NCBI GenBank assembly: GCA_003529325.1
Contig: DPVW01000211.1
Location: forward strand, 1-11,811
DNA: 11,811 nucleotides
Reading direction: 5' to 3'
DNA from: Candidatus Latescibacterota bacterium
GTDB taxonomy: Bacteria; Latescibacterota; UBA2968; UBA8231
Shown: one piece after another, positions 1-10,030 of the stretch
Position numbering within the stretch: position 1 is the stretch's first letter
Layout: each line of letters starts with the position of its first letter
Translations under genes and position numbers: made by a program
The notes under the pieces: generated by a model
What the model was told of the DNA's origin: nothing
Database searches by the model: none
Seen by the model: the letters and a program-made list of their open reading frames with translations, nothing else

Positions 1-51
1 CGCAATTCCGCTAGGCTGTACTAGAGGGACCTGTATATTCGATATCACGGT

Positions 52-62
52 GCTGTTATAGT
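52..62 (+). promoter_or_regulatory. Possible extended -10 promoter for the cytochrome gene
   Basis: TATAGT at 57-62 matches the sigma-70 -10 consensus at five of six positions. It is preceded by TG one base upstream (54-55), the extended -10 pattern. No good -35 box lies at the usual distance. Transcription would begin near position 69, giving a short leader before the ATG at 92. That would place the TTG at 62 upstream of the transcript and supports the later start. This is inference from consensus only. Confidence 0.4.
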
Positions 63-91
63 TGCGAATGAGACGAGGAGCGCGAGGAACC

Positions 92-592
92 ATGCGATGG
101 ATACCATCACTTTGCCTGATGCTGCTGATTACCGGTGCATGGACGCCGCTGGGAGCGGACGACGATGGCCGGACAATCTGGGGTGACGACTTGCGCAGCA
201 CCCTGAAGGCGATGAAAAAGGTGCAACGGTCGCTGGGGGTGAAGTCATGCCTGCATTGCCACGTGAAGCAGGATGGCAAGGTGAAATACGAAATTGAGAC
301 CGAGCATAAGGAGATCGCGCGGAGCATGTATTACGCCTTCGTCGACACCCTCGCCAATACGGGCAAGGCACGGCTCGAAGTCGGCCACGACAGCACCAGC
401 GTGCTGATCTCCGCTGTGCGCAAACTCAAGGGGGAGGATGCCGGAATCCATTTGCGTGTGGTGCTGCCGGCCAAGAACAAGGGGAAGGAGCCGACAACGC
501 TGAGCCGGCGCATCGATCTGCCGGGCAAAGACCAACCCATCGAGTGTGGTACGTGCCATGGTGGCAAGTTGCACTTCCTCACGCAGGAGTAA
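92..592 (+). CDS. Exported di-haem c-type cytochrome, reaction-centre cytochrome-like
   Basis: Small periplasmic electron carrier of 166 residues. Residues 1-22 form a signal peptide: MRW, a hydrophobic core, then PLGA before an acidic DDDG start of the mature protein. Two CxxCH haem sites are visible, CLHCH at 53-57 and CGTCH at 152-156. M41 lies 12 residues before the first haem cysteine on a predicted helix, the spacing seen for axial methionines in photosynthetic reaction-centre cytochrome subunits. The following IARSMYYAF helix also fits that family. No methionine sits at the same place before the second site. The family relative occurs in many non-phototrophs, so phototrophy is not implied. 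The frame is open back to a TTG at 62, but the ATG at 92 is preferred because it starts the signal peptide and has GAGGAG at 75-80. The redox partner is unknown. The gene ends just ahead of the CPBP protease gene, so the two are probably co-transcribed. Confidence 0.8.
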   Translation: MRWIPSLCLMLLITGAWTPLGADDDGRTIWGDDLRSTLKAMKKVQRSLGVKSCLHCHVKQDGKVKYEIETEHKEIARSMYYAFVDTLANTGKARLEVGHDSTSVLISAVRKLKGEDAGIHLRVVLPAKNKGKEPTTLSRRIDLPGKDQPIECGTCHGGKLHFLTQE

Positions 593-1440
593 CGATCACG
601 CCGTATCCGACGCTGCGACAGATCCTGCTGCTCAGCTGTATCGCCTTTCCTGTCGCTCAGCTGTTCATCTATCCGCTTCTGGGCGAGGATTCGCCGCACG
701 CTGGCATGGTAGCGGTAGAGTTGTTCCTGGTCTGGCTTGTCGTGCTGCTTGTGCGCCGCCAACGCTGGTCTGCCGAAGACGTATTGCTGCTCAACGCCGT
801 GCCGCTGACGGCGCTGTGGGTGGCGGGCATCAGCGCCTTGGGGGCGGCGTTGTTGGCCACACAATTCGACCAGCTGTGCAGCGAAGTGTTGACCGTGCTG
901 GGCTGGCAGGCACCGGCGCAACTCCTGCACGTCCTGGTGCGCATCCAGTTGATTACCGATCCGACTTCGGCGCTGGTGGTGGTATTCGCCGTCATCATCA
1001 TCCCAGCGGTTTGTGAAGAGGTTTTCTTTCGAGGTTTCGTCTTTACCGGTCTGCGGTACCACCATGGACCGGCGACGGCGATCATCGGCTCGGCGCTGCT
1101 ATTTGCCGCCGCTCATCTGAATCCGTGGCAATTTCCAGCCTTGTTATTTCTCGGTCTATTCCTCGGCGCCCTCGTGCACTGGACGCACAGCCTGTACCCG
1201 TCGTTGCTGGGACATGCCGCCATCAACAGCCTGTCGGTGACGGCGATCAATCTGCGCACCCATACAGGCACCGATGTCCTGGGCGCCGTCGATCCCGTGC
1301 CCCTCATGCTCCTGCTCGGTGCGGGCTTGTCGCTGGTCGCGGGGATTCGATGGTTGCGCCAATCACCCCCGATCATGCCGATATTGTCCCCGTACACACG
1401 ACCGGCGCCGGCTGACGGACCAGCCGACGCCTGGCGCTGA
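544..1440 (+). CDS. CPBP-family intramembrane metalloprotease
   Basis: Polytopic membrane protein of the CPBP (CAAX protease and bacteriocin-processing, Abi) family, whose members are glutamate-dependent intramembrane peptidases. Counting from the GTG at 544, the three signature motifs are present in order: EEVFFRG with E158, E159 and R163; FAAAH ending at H191; and HAAIN with H224 and N228. About seven hydrophobic segments are visible, starting near residue 25. The C-terminal 25 residues are proline-rich and probably cytosolic. The substrate is unknown. The start is uncertain: the GTG at 544 has no ribosome binding site and lies within the cytochrome gene, so the first ~16 residues may be spurious. 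AGGAG at 585-589 precedes in-frame ATC (595) and ACG (598) but no ATG, GTG or TTG until 706, which would remove the first membrane helix. Transcription probably continues from the cytochrome gene and ends at the hairpin at 1465-1508. Confidence 0.8.
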   Translation: MWYVPWWQVALPHAGVTITPYPTLRQILLLSCIAFPVAQLFIYPLLGEDSPHAGMVAVELFLVWLVVLLVRRQRWSAEDVLLLNAVPLTALWVAGISALGAALLATQFDQLCSEVLTVLGWQAPAQLLHVLVRIQLITDPTSALVVVFAVIIIPAVCEEVFFRGFVFTGLRYHHGPATAIIGSALLFAAAHLNPWQFPALLFLGLFLGALVHWTHSLYPSLLGHAAINSLSVTAINLRTHTGTDVLGAVDPVPLMLLLGAGLSLVAGIRWLRQSPPIMPILSPYTRPAPADGPADAWR

Positions 1441-1464
1441 ACGGGTGGGTGGGTGGAAAATGAG

Positions 1465-1508
1465 AAACGCGCCGCCCGGTGATCGACCGGACGGCGCGTT
1501 TTCTTTCT
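1465..1508. terminator. Bidirectional intrinsic terminator between CPBP gene and sucD
   Basis: The arms 1465-1480 and 1486-1501 pair over 16 positions with one mismatch around a 5-base loop (GATCG). The plus strand ends in TTTTCTTTC, and the minus strand has a T-rich stretch after the opposite arm. It lies between two convergent genes, CPBP (+) ending at 1440 and sucD (-) ending at 1517, and can serve both. Confidence 0.9.
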
Positions 1509-1516
1509 AGGGTGCT

Positions 1517-2388
1517 TCAGCGACCCAGGGCGGCGGCGACGGTGGCGCCGATGTCGGCGGGGCTCTCGCACACACGAATGCCGGCTGCCGTCATCGCCTT
1601 CATCTTGTCTTCAGCCGTGCCCTTACCACCGGAAACGATGGCGCCAGCGTGCCCCATGCGCCGCCCGGGGGGAGCGGTACGTCCGGCGATGAAACCGATG
1701 ACGGGGCGATCGAAGTGATCCTTGACGAAGGCCGCCGCCTCTTCCTCGGCGGTGCCACCGATCTCACCGATCATCACCACGGCTTCGGTGTCACCATCTT
1801 CGGCGAACAGCTGCATGGCGTCGAGGAAGGGGGTGCCGATGATGGGGTCGCCGCCAATGCCGATACAGGTCGATTGCCCCAGACCGCGCTCGGTCAACTG
1901 GCCGACAGCCTCGTAAGTCAGGGTGCCGGAGCGAGAGATGACTCCCACGCTGCCTTGTTTGTGAATGAAGCCAGGCATGATGCCGATCTTGCACATGCCC
2001 GGAGAAATGACGCCCGGGCAGTTGGGTCCCACCAGGCGGGTATCTGTGTCGCGTAGATATTGGCGCACGCGCACCATGTCAGCAGTGGGGATGCCCTCGG
2101 TGATACAAACGACGAGGCCAATACCGGCATCGGCCGCTTCCATGACGGCATCTGCAGCAAATGGCGGTGGCACAAAAACTACCGAGGCATTGGCACCCGT
2201 TCCCGAGACGGCGGCGGACATCGTGTCAAAGACTGGCACCTTGTCATCGAACAGCTGTCCCCCCTTGCCCGGCGTGACACCACCGACGACCTGGGTGCCA
2301 TACTCCAGCATCTGGCGCGCATGGAAAGATCCCTCGCCGCCGGTGATGCCCTGCACGAGAACCTTTGTGTCACCATCGATGAGTACCG

Positions 2389-2392
<4 letters not shown>
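1517..2392 (-). CDS. sucD: Succinyl-CoA synthetase (ADP-forming), alpha subunit
   Basis: Catalytic alpha subunit of succinyl-CoA synthetase, 291 residues, close to the usual ~290. It pairs with SucC in the TCA cycle to convert succinyl-CoA, phosphate and ADP to succinate, CoA and ATP. The N-terminal CoA-binding Rossmann domain shows ITGGEGSFH at 16-24, with GKGG following at 42-45. GPNCPGVI at 122-129 and SRSGTLTYE at 153-161 are typical of the family. The phosphohistidine is H248 in RMGHAGAIV, followed by the glycine-rich [10 protein letters not shown] segment, and E210 in IGEIGG is the usual partner glutamate. The ATG overlaps the sucC stop codon by four bases (2389-2392), so translation of the two subunits is probably coupled. 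The gene ends at the terminator shared with the CPBP gene. Confidence 0.97.
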
Positions 2393-3546
<1,154 letters not shown>

Positions 3547-3694
3547 ACGCTTCGCACGGATTGGGTGAGGGTCGGAATTAGGGTACGAAGGATCGATGCC
3601 AGCAGCAAGCGACCGTTCTCCTTTTGCGATTGCGCCTCGGCCTGGCTCTCGTCATATTGGGTGGTCCTTACACCTCGGTGACGGTTTGACATCC
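3547..3694. promoter_or_regulatory. Divergent regulatory region between sucC and sdhC
   Basis: These 148 bases must contain promoters for both the sucCD (-) and sdhCAB (+) operons unless sdh is reached from elsewhere. For sdhC, a weak candidate is TTGCGC at 3630-3635 with TCATAT at 3652-3657 (16-base spacing). For sucC, a weak candidate on the minus strand is TTGCTG (3608-3603) with TACCCT (3585-3580), 17 bases apart. Each box matches consensus at only about three of six positions, so only the location of the region is firm. No clear operator palindrome was found. Confidence 0.4.
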
Positions 3695-4315
3695 ATGTTT
3701 GCATCCAGCGTCGGCAGGAAAGTTGTGATGGCTCTGACCGGATTGATCTGGTACGGGTTCCTCGTAGGGCATCTGGTCGGCAACCTGCAGTTGTTGGCCG
3801 GGGATGGGGGCGTCGCCTTCGACGACTACGCCGCCTTCCTTGAAGCTTCAGCGGCGTTGGTGGTGCCCACCGAAGTCATCTTGCTGTTGGCACTTGTGCT
3901 GCACATCTATGCTGCCGTATCGCTGTCGCGTGAGGCCAGGGCGGCCCGTCCAGTCGGTTATCGTGAGTTGCGCACCGTAGGCGGCCGGTCCGTGGCTTCG
4001 CGCACGATGATCTATTCCGGCCTCGTTATCGTCGTATTCCTCGCCCAGCACATCTTCAACTTCAAGTATGGCGATCGGGTGGACGGCAGCCTGTTCGCAC
4101 TCGTAGACACAACCTTTGGGCAGCCGCTGTGGGCTGGGTTCTACATGTTCGCCATGATCGTGCTCGGCTTCCACCTATGGCATGCTCTGCGCAGCGCCTT
4201 CCAAACTTTGGGGCTATCTGCGCGGCCGACACTGCGGCGACTGTCCATCCTCTTGAGCGTCCTTATCGCTGGCGGCTTCGCGCTGATTCCGGCGGCGATG
4301 TTCGTGGGTGGCTAA
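3695..4315 (+). CDS. sdhC: Succinate dehydrogenase cytochrome b558 subunit
   Basis: Membrane anchor of succinate:quinone oxidoreductase, 206 residues. It belongs to the single-subunit, five-helix b558 type that holds two b haems and passes electrons from SdhB to quinone. Helices lie near residues 10-30, 58-78, 104-123, 146-166 and 185-203. Histidines H26 (VGHLVGN), H70 (VLHIYA), H119 (AQHIFNF) and H160 (GFHLWH) sit in helices with spacing like the four haem ligands of the Wolinella fumarate reductase anchor. The frame is open back to an ATG at 3596, but the added 33 residues are not membrane-like. The ATG at 3695 starts [16 protein letters not shown], the family's usual beginning, although its ribosome binding site is poor. 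There is no sdhD, as expected for this type. It is first in the operon sdhC-sdhA-sdhB, and its stop codon overlaps the AAGGAGG that serves sdhA. Confidence 0.93.
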   Translation: MFASSVGRKVVMALTGLIWYGFLVGHLVGNLQLLAGDGGVAFDDYAAFLEASAALVVPTEVILLLALVLHIYAAVSLSREARAARPVGYRELRTVGGRSVASRTMIYSGLVIVVFLAQHIFNFKYGDRVDGSLFALVDTTFGQPLWAGFYMFAMIVLGFHLWHALRSAFQTLGLSARPTLRRLSILLSVLIAGGFALIPAAMFVGG

Positions 4316-4326
4316 GGAGGGAGAAG

Positions 4327-6236
<1,910 letters not shown>

Positions 6237-6240
<4 letters not shown>

Positions 6241-7112
6241 TCGACAGAGATGGCTGCAACGGGCGTGATGGCCAACGTGCCGCGTCCCAGGAGGGCTCGG
6301 GGGCGGGAGGGGGCGTTGCCGAACAGCGGCAGAATCTGATGTCTGTGCGACTGCGGGTGTGGCGGCAGAAGAATCTTCAAGACAAGGGCCGCTTCGAGGA
6401 GTACGAAGCAACGCGCCTGACACCGGACATGTCCTTCCTCGAAATGCTCGACGTGCTCAACGAGGACCTGCAACGGGATGGCAACGAGCCCATCGCCTTT
6501 GACTCGGATTGCCGTGAGGGAATCTGTGGCATGTGCAGTCTCGTCATCGATGGGGTGCCCCACGGACCCGGGCGCGGCACCACGACCTGCCAGATTTACT
6601 TGCGCAGTTTCGCCGACGGGGCGACGATCACCATCGAACCCTGGCGGGCGGGAGCATTTCCTGTTCTACGCGACCTCATCGTCGACCGATCGGCTTTTGA
6701 TCGCATCATCGCCGCCGGGGGGTATGCCTCGGTGAACACCGGTTCAGCAGCCGATGCCAATGCGTCGCTGATTTCGCAGGCCCGCTCGGAGGAGGCCTTT
6801 GATGCGGCGGCCTGCATCGGCTGCGGCGCCTGTGTGGCGACCTGTAAAAATGCCTCGGCCATGCTTTTTGTCTCCGCCAAGGTGAAGCACCTCAACATGT
6901 TGCCCCAGGGGCAGCCGGAGCGGCGTGAGCGTACCGTGGCCATGCTGCGGGCGATGGACGAGGAGGGGTTCGGGCATTGCACCAACGAGTATGAATGTGA
7001 GGCGGTCTGTCCCAAGGAGATCTCCGTTGAGCACATCGCCTTTCTCAACCGGGAGTACCTTCGGGCTCAGGTCATCGCCACTGGGTTTCGTCCTGTGGTC
7101 ACCGACGAATGA
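6237..7112 (+). CDS. sdhB: Succinate dehydrogenase iron-sulfur subunit
   Basis: Electron-transfer subunit linking the SdhA flavin to the SdhC haems, 291 residues from the GTG at 6237. All cluster cysteines are present. The [2Fe-2S] site uses C92, C97, C100 and C118. By homology to E. coli SdhB, the [4Fe-4S] cluster uses C193, C196, C199 and C258, and the [3Fe-4S] cluster uses C203, C248 and C254. [13 protein letters not shown] has lysine after the fourth cysteine, where E. coli-type proteins have proline; Bacteroidota-like SdhB proteins commonly share this. GTG 6237 has GAGGAG at 6225-6230, six bases upstream, and overlaps the sdhA stop, so it is favoured. It adds a glycine-rich 34-residue extension ahead of the conserved [12 protein letters not shown], which begins at an ATG (6339) with no ribosome binding site. 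It is last in the operon, followed by the terminator at 7168. Confidence 0.96.
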
Positions 7113-7167
7113 CGGAACGCGGGGCGGGCCTGCCGTAGCTTGCGCCCAACCGACAGAACAGAACGAG

Positions 7168-7203
7168 AAACGCCGCCGGGCCCGTGAGGGCGCGGCGGCG
7201 TTT
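7168..7203. terminator. Bidirectional terminator between sdhB and rpmA
   Basis: The arms 7168-7183 and 7188-7203 pair over 16 positions with one mismatch around a GTGA loop. The outer pairs are AAA/TTT, giving a short T run on each strand. It lies between the convergent genes sdhB (+) ending at 7112 and rpmA (-) ending at 7221. It begins with the same GAGAAACGC motif as the terminator at 1465. Confidence 0.85.
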
Positions 7204-7220
7204 ACCTTGATCCATTGTCG

Positions 7221-7481
7221 TCAGGCGCTGATGGGCTCGATGCTCACGTTCTTGCGGTGGCGACCAGTGACGGCGAAAACGACGCGGCCATCGGTGGTGG
7301 CAAATAGCGTGTCGTCGCTGCCCTTCCTGACGTTGGTGCCCGGGTGGATGCGCGTGCCACGCTGGCGGATGATGATGGAGCCCGCCGTCACAATCTGACC
7401 GCCGGCGCTCTTGACTCCGAGACGCTGTGAATTGCTGTCGCGGCCATTGCGGGAACTGCCGACGCCTTTTTTATGTGCCAT
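7221..7481 (-). CDS. rpmA: 50S ribosomal protein L27
   Basis: Ribosomal protein L27, 86 residues, full length. The N-terminus reads [20 protein letters not shown], the flexible basic tail that reaches toward the peptidyl-transferase centre. There is no Firmicutes-type cleavable extension before it. [10 protein letters not shown] and GRVVFAV are typical of the core beta barrel. It lies 23 bases downstream of rplU, the usual rplU-rpmA pair, and is presumably co-transcribed from the promoter at 7902-7930. GGAAAAG lies just upstream of the ATG as a modest ribosome binding site. Confidence 0.97.
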   Translation of the reverse strand: MAHKKGVGSSRNGRDSNSQRLGVKSAGGQIVTAGSIIIRQRGTRIHPGTNVRKGSDDTLFATTDGRVVFAVTGRHRKNVSIEPISA

Positions 7482-7504
7482 GGCTGATCTTTTCCAGCAG
7501 AGAG

Positions 7505-7822
7505 CTAATTGGGGGCGACGATGCCGTCGATCTTGATTTCGGTGAACTCTTGGCGATGCCCGTTGCGACGGCGGTAGTTTTTGCGCCGCTTCATTTTGAA
7601 AACGATGATCTTGTCGCCGCGACCGTGACCGACGACAGTGGCCTCGACGGAGGCGCCTGCCACGTGGGGGCTACCCACGAGGGTGTCGGTTTCGGACCTG
7701 ACGAGCAAGACGTCTGAAAACGTCTGTTTGACGCCTTCTTCTAGGTCGAGAAGTGGCACTCGGACCACGGCGCCTTCTTCTACCTGGAACTGCTGACCGG
7801 CGATATCAACGACGGCGTACAT
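7505..7822 (-). CDS. rplU: 50S ribosomal protein L21
   Basis: Ribosomal protein L21, 105 residues, which binds 23S rRNA during early large-subunit assembly. The start [17 protein letters not shown] and the C-terminal basic signature [14 protein letters not shown] (about residues 78-91) are diagnostic. The length is normal. It precedes rpmA and follows rng with a 127-base gap that holds a strong promoter candidate. The leader from that promoter is about 70 bases long. AGGCGG lies five bases before the ATG, with AGGAG further upstream. Confidence 0.97.
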   Translation of the reverse strand: MYAVVDIAGQQFQVEEGAVVRVPLLDLEEGVKQTFSDVLLVRSETDTLVGSPHVAGASVEATVVGHGRGDKIIVFKMKRRKNYRRRNGHRQEFTEIKIDGIVAPN

Positions 7823-7901
7823 GTGGACCGCCTGTTCTCCTGCCTACGTGTGATGGTGGCTGCCGAATCTTCTGCCCTGCAAGATCTGGAGCGAACTGGT
7901 G

Positions 7902-7930
7902 AATCTACGAGACGTTATTAAATCTGTCAA
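7902..7930 (-). promoter_or_regulatory. Sigma-70-type promoter for rplU-rpmA
   Basis: On the minus strand, a perfect -35 box TTGACA (7930-7925) is followed after exactly 17 bases by TAGATT (7907-7902), four of six matches to TATAAT. The region is AT-rich relative to its surroundings. It lies between the rng stop and the rplU start and points toward rplU. No clear terminator separates rng from it, so some read-through from rng is also likely. Confidence 0.75.
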
Positions 7931-7949
7931 CGTATCCCGGGGCCTGTCC

Positions 7950-9476
7950 TCAAGCGCGGAATTCGGCTGTCACATCTAACTCTCGGCGCACGGAGATAAA
8001 GCGGTAATCCTGCTTGGGGATCGTCGTGTCCTCTTCGATGTCGACGCGCGCCTTCGTCGCCTTGCGCATGTCTTTCAGGCGACCGCCATTGTCGGCACGC
8101 ATGTAGGCGGCCACCTCGGGGTGAACCTGAAGACGAAAGCGACGATCACCATTGCCGGCGTAGGCACGACGGAGCCAACGCTCGATCTTCGTGATGGTCG
8201 TATCCGGGCCCAGGACACGTCCTGTTCCGGAGCATGTGGGACAGGGCTCGGAGTGTGTGTGCAGCAGATTTGGTCGCACCCGCTGGCGCGTCATTTCCAC
8301 GAGGCCGAATTCCGAAATCTGCGGGCTGATGGAGACTTTGGCTCGGTGTGGCTGGGTCTCTTCGATCATGGCTTCCACGAGCTTGCGGCGGTTTCGCTCA
8401 TCATGCATGTCGATGAAATCGATGACGATGATGCCACCGATATCACGAAGTCGCAGCTGGCGGGCCACCTCCTTTGCGGCTTCGAGATTCGTGATCAGGA
8501 TACTCTCCTCCTGATCGCGTTTGCCCGTGTTGCGGGCCGAGTTGACGTCGATAAAGGTGCCAGCTTCCGCGTGGTCGATGACGAGAGAACCACCGCGGTT
8601 CATCCAGACCTCGCGGTCGGTGACCTTCTCCAGCTCTTTTTCTATCTTGAAGTGATCGAAAATTGGCTTCTTGTCGCGGTGAAATTCAACGCGCTTGCGC
8701 AGATCCGGTGAGACACTCTTGAGATAGTCTTGGATTTCGTTGTAAAGGTCCCGCGAGTCAACGACGAGGCGGTCCACGTTGTCGGTAAAAACGTCGCGGA
8801 TGACACTTGACGTCATGCCCATTTCCTGGTGTACAAGGGCGGGAGCCTTGGCCCGTTTCGCTTTCTTGGCCAGGCGGCGATGTGTGCGATGTAACTGCTT
8901 GACGTCCTTGCGGAAGCCCTTCTCCTGTTGACCGCGACCTTCGGTGCGCACGATGCAGGAGTAGCCCTCAGGGGTCAGCTTGCGGACCACGTCACGGAGG
9001 CGGCGACGTTCGTTCCAACTGCTGATTTTGCGCGAAACGCCGACCCAGTCCCCCGTCGGCATGAGGACGACGAAGCGACCAGCTAAAGCGATCTGGGTAG
9101 TTATGCGAGCCCCTTTTGTGCTGATGGGCTCCTTGGTCACCTGTACGAGGATTTCCTGTCCCTTTTTGACCAAGTCCTGGATCGGCGGGTATTGCCGTGG
9201 TCGGCGGCCGTTACGGCGACCGTTGTTGCCGTCGTCGTCGTCGTTTTCGGCCTCCACCATGTCTCGGACCTGCAGAAACGCGGTACGTTCAAGGCCGATG
9301 TCGACAAAGGCGGCCTGCAGGCTGGGCAACACGGCGTTGACCTTGCCGAGATATATGTCGCCCACCATGCGTTCCGACTCGGGACGCTCGACCCAGATTT
9401 CAGCCAGGTTGTCATCCTCGACGATGGCGATGCGCGACTCGTGGATGCCTTGGTTGATATAAATTTCTGTTTTCAT
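7950..9476 (-). CDS. rng: Ribonuclease G / E family endoribonuclease
   Basis: Endoribonuclease of the RNase E/G family, which processes rRNA and decays mRNA by single-strand cleavage. It has 508 residues from the ATG at 9476, the RNase G length, and lacks the long degradosome scaffold of RNase E. The order is an N-terminal S1 RNA-binding domain (about 36-125), a 5'-sensor/RNase H-like region, and a DNase I-like catalytic domain. The metal-binding aspartates are D310 in FIDVNSARNTG and D353 in VIDFIDM. CPTC at 412-415 is the zinc-link motif that joins protomers. A charged linker (ENDDDDGNNGRRNGRR) interrupts the S1 domain and is encoded by a small trinucleotide repeat. The frame is open to a GTG at 9506, but MKTEIYINQG from 9476 is the family start, with GGAG about 12 bases upstream. 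It lies upstream of rplU-rpmA, a common arrangement. Confidence 0.95.
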   Translation of the reverse strand: MKTEIYINQGIHESRIAIVEDDNLAEIWVERPESERMVGDIYLGKVNAVLPSLQAAFVDIGLERTAFLQVRDMVEAENDDDDGNNGRRNGRRPRQYPPIQDLVKKGQEILVQVTKEPISTKGARITTQIALAGRFVVLMPTGDWVGVSRKISSWNERRRLRDVVRKLTPEGYSCIVRTEGRGQQEKGFRKDVKQLHRTHRRLAKKAKRAKAPALVHQEMGMTSSVIRDVFTDNVDRLVVDSRDLYNEIQDYLKSVSPDLRKRVEFHRDKKPIFDHFKIEKELEKVTDREVWMNRGGSLVIDHAEAGTFIDVNSARNTGKRDQEESILITNLEAAKEVARQLRLRDIGGIIVIDFIDMHDERNRRKLVEAMIEETQPHRAKVSISPQISEFGLVEMTRQRVRPNLLHTHSEPCPTCSGTGRVLGPDTTITKIERWLRRAYAGNGDRRFRLQVHPEVAAYMRADNGGRLKDMRKATKARVDIEEDTTIPKQDYRFISVRRELDVTAEFRA

Positions 9477-9523
9477 ACGTGCGATTTTCTCCGCGGTTCG
9501 CGCCACTCACCCACGGGCGGTGG

Positions 9524-9539
9524 CGCGTGCAAGCACGCG
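9524..9539. repeat. Perfect inverted repeat upstream of rng
   Basis: CGCGTGCAAGCACGCG has perfect 7-base arms around AA. It ends about 48 bases upstream of the rng ATG and would form a tight hairpin in an rng transcript, or could act as a protein-binding site. The function is unknown. Confidence 0.6.
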
Positions 9540-9965
9540 AGGTGTTTGGTATGCGGGATCGGCCGAGCAGCGGAGAACGCACCGTCGTTGCAGCGAGCGG
9601 TACGGAAGGGAGACGCGACCATTCGACCAAAAGTATTCGGGTCGTGATGGGCGCTACGTACCCTCCAGGTTCGCGGACCACCGACGGGTATTTCCGTCGA
9701 TGGGACTTAAGGTGTTGCTGTTGGTGCCGCCCGCGTGGCGGCGGGTGATCGGGCTGTGCGCTCTTGGCACACGGCTGCCCCACCAATTGGTCTCCGTTGA
9801 CGTCTCCCCCCGGCCCGTGTTCGGGCAACTGGCGGGGTCTGCGGCCGGGCCCGCTCCAAGGTGTCTTGTTCCGAGGCCGGCGCCTGTCTCTGTTGAGACG
9901 AGCGCGCTAGTCGTCGGAAGTTGACCCTTACGTGCCCTGATGTTCGTTGTCTGTCTTTGGCTCGG

Positions 9966-10030
9966 CCACCGACGGCTGATGGAAGGTCCTGGGCCTTATT
10001 GCGGTCGGTGGGGGGCGAGCCCTTTGCTCG
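9966..10030. repeat. Nested inverted repeats (possible RNA structure)
   Basis: CCACCGAC (9966-9973) pairs perfectly with GTCGGTGG (10004-10011). Inside lies AAGGT/GCCTT (9983-9987 with 9993-9997, one G-U pair on one strand). Directly after comes CGAGC/GCTCG (10016-10020 with 10026-10030). The result is a helix with an inner stem plus an adjacent hairpin. No known RNA family was recognised, and the strand of any transcript is uncertain. Confidence 0.4.

Noticed and set aside
331..1065. 244-residue minus-strand open frame
   Set aside because: It lies antisense to the cytochrome and CPBP genes, which carry clear motifs. Its product is Arg/Gln/His-rich with no recognisable domain, as expected for an antisense shadow in high-GC DNA.
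3596..3694. Upstream ATG start for sdhC at 3596
   Set aside because: The AAGGA before it is only three bases away, and the added 33 residues do not resemble an SdhC N-terminus.
8121..8711. 196-residue plus-strand open frame
   Set aside because: It is antisense to the catalytic domain of rng, and its codons mirror conserved rng motifs.
9231..9245. GTC trinucleotide repeat
   Set aside because: It is a short in-frame repeat encoding the Asp run in the charged S1-domain linker of RNase G; such linkers are common and nothing suggests phase variation.
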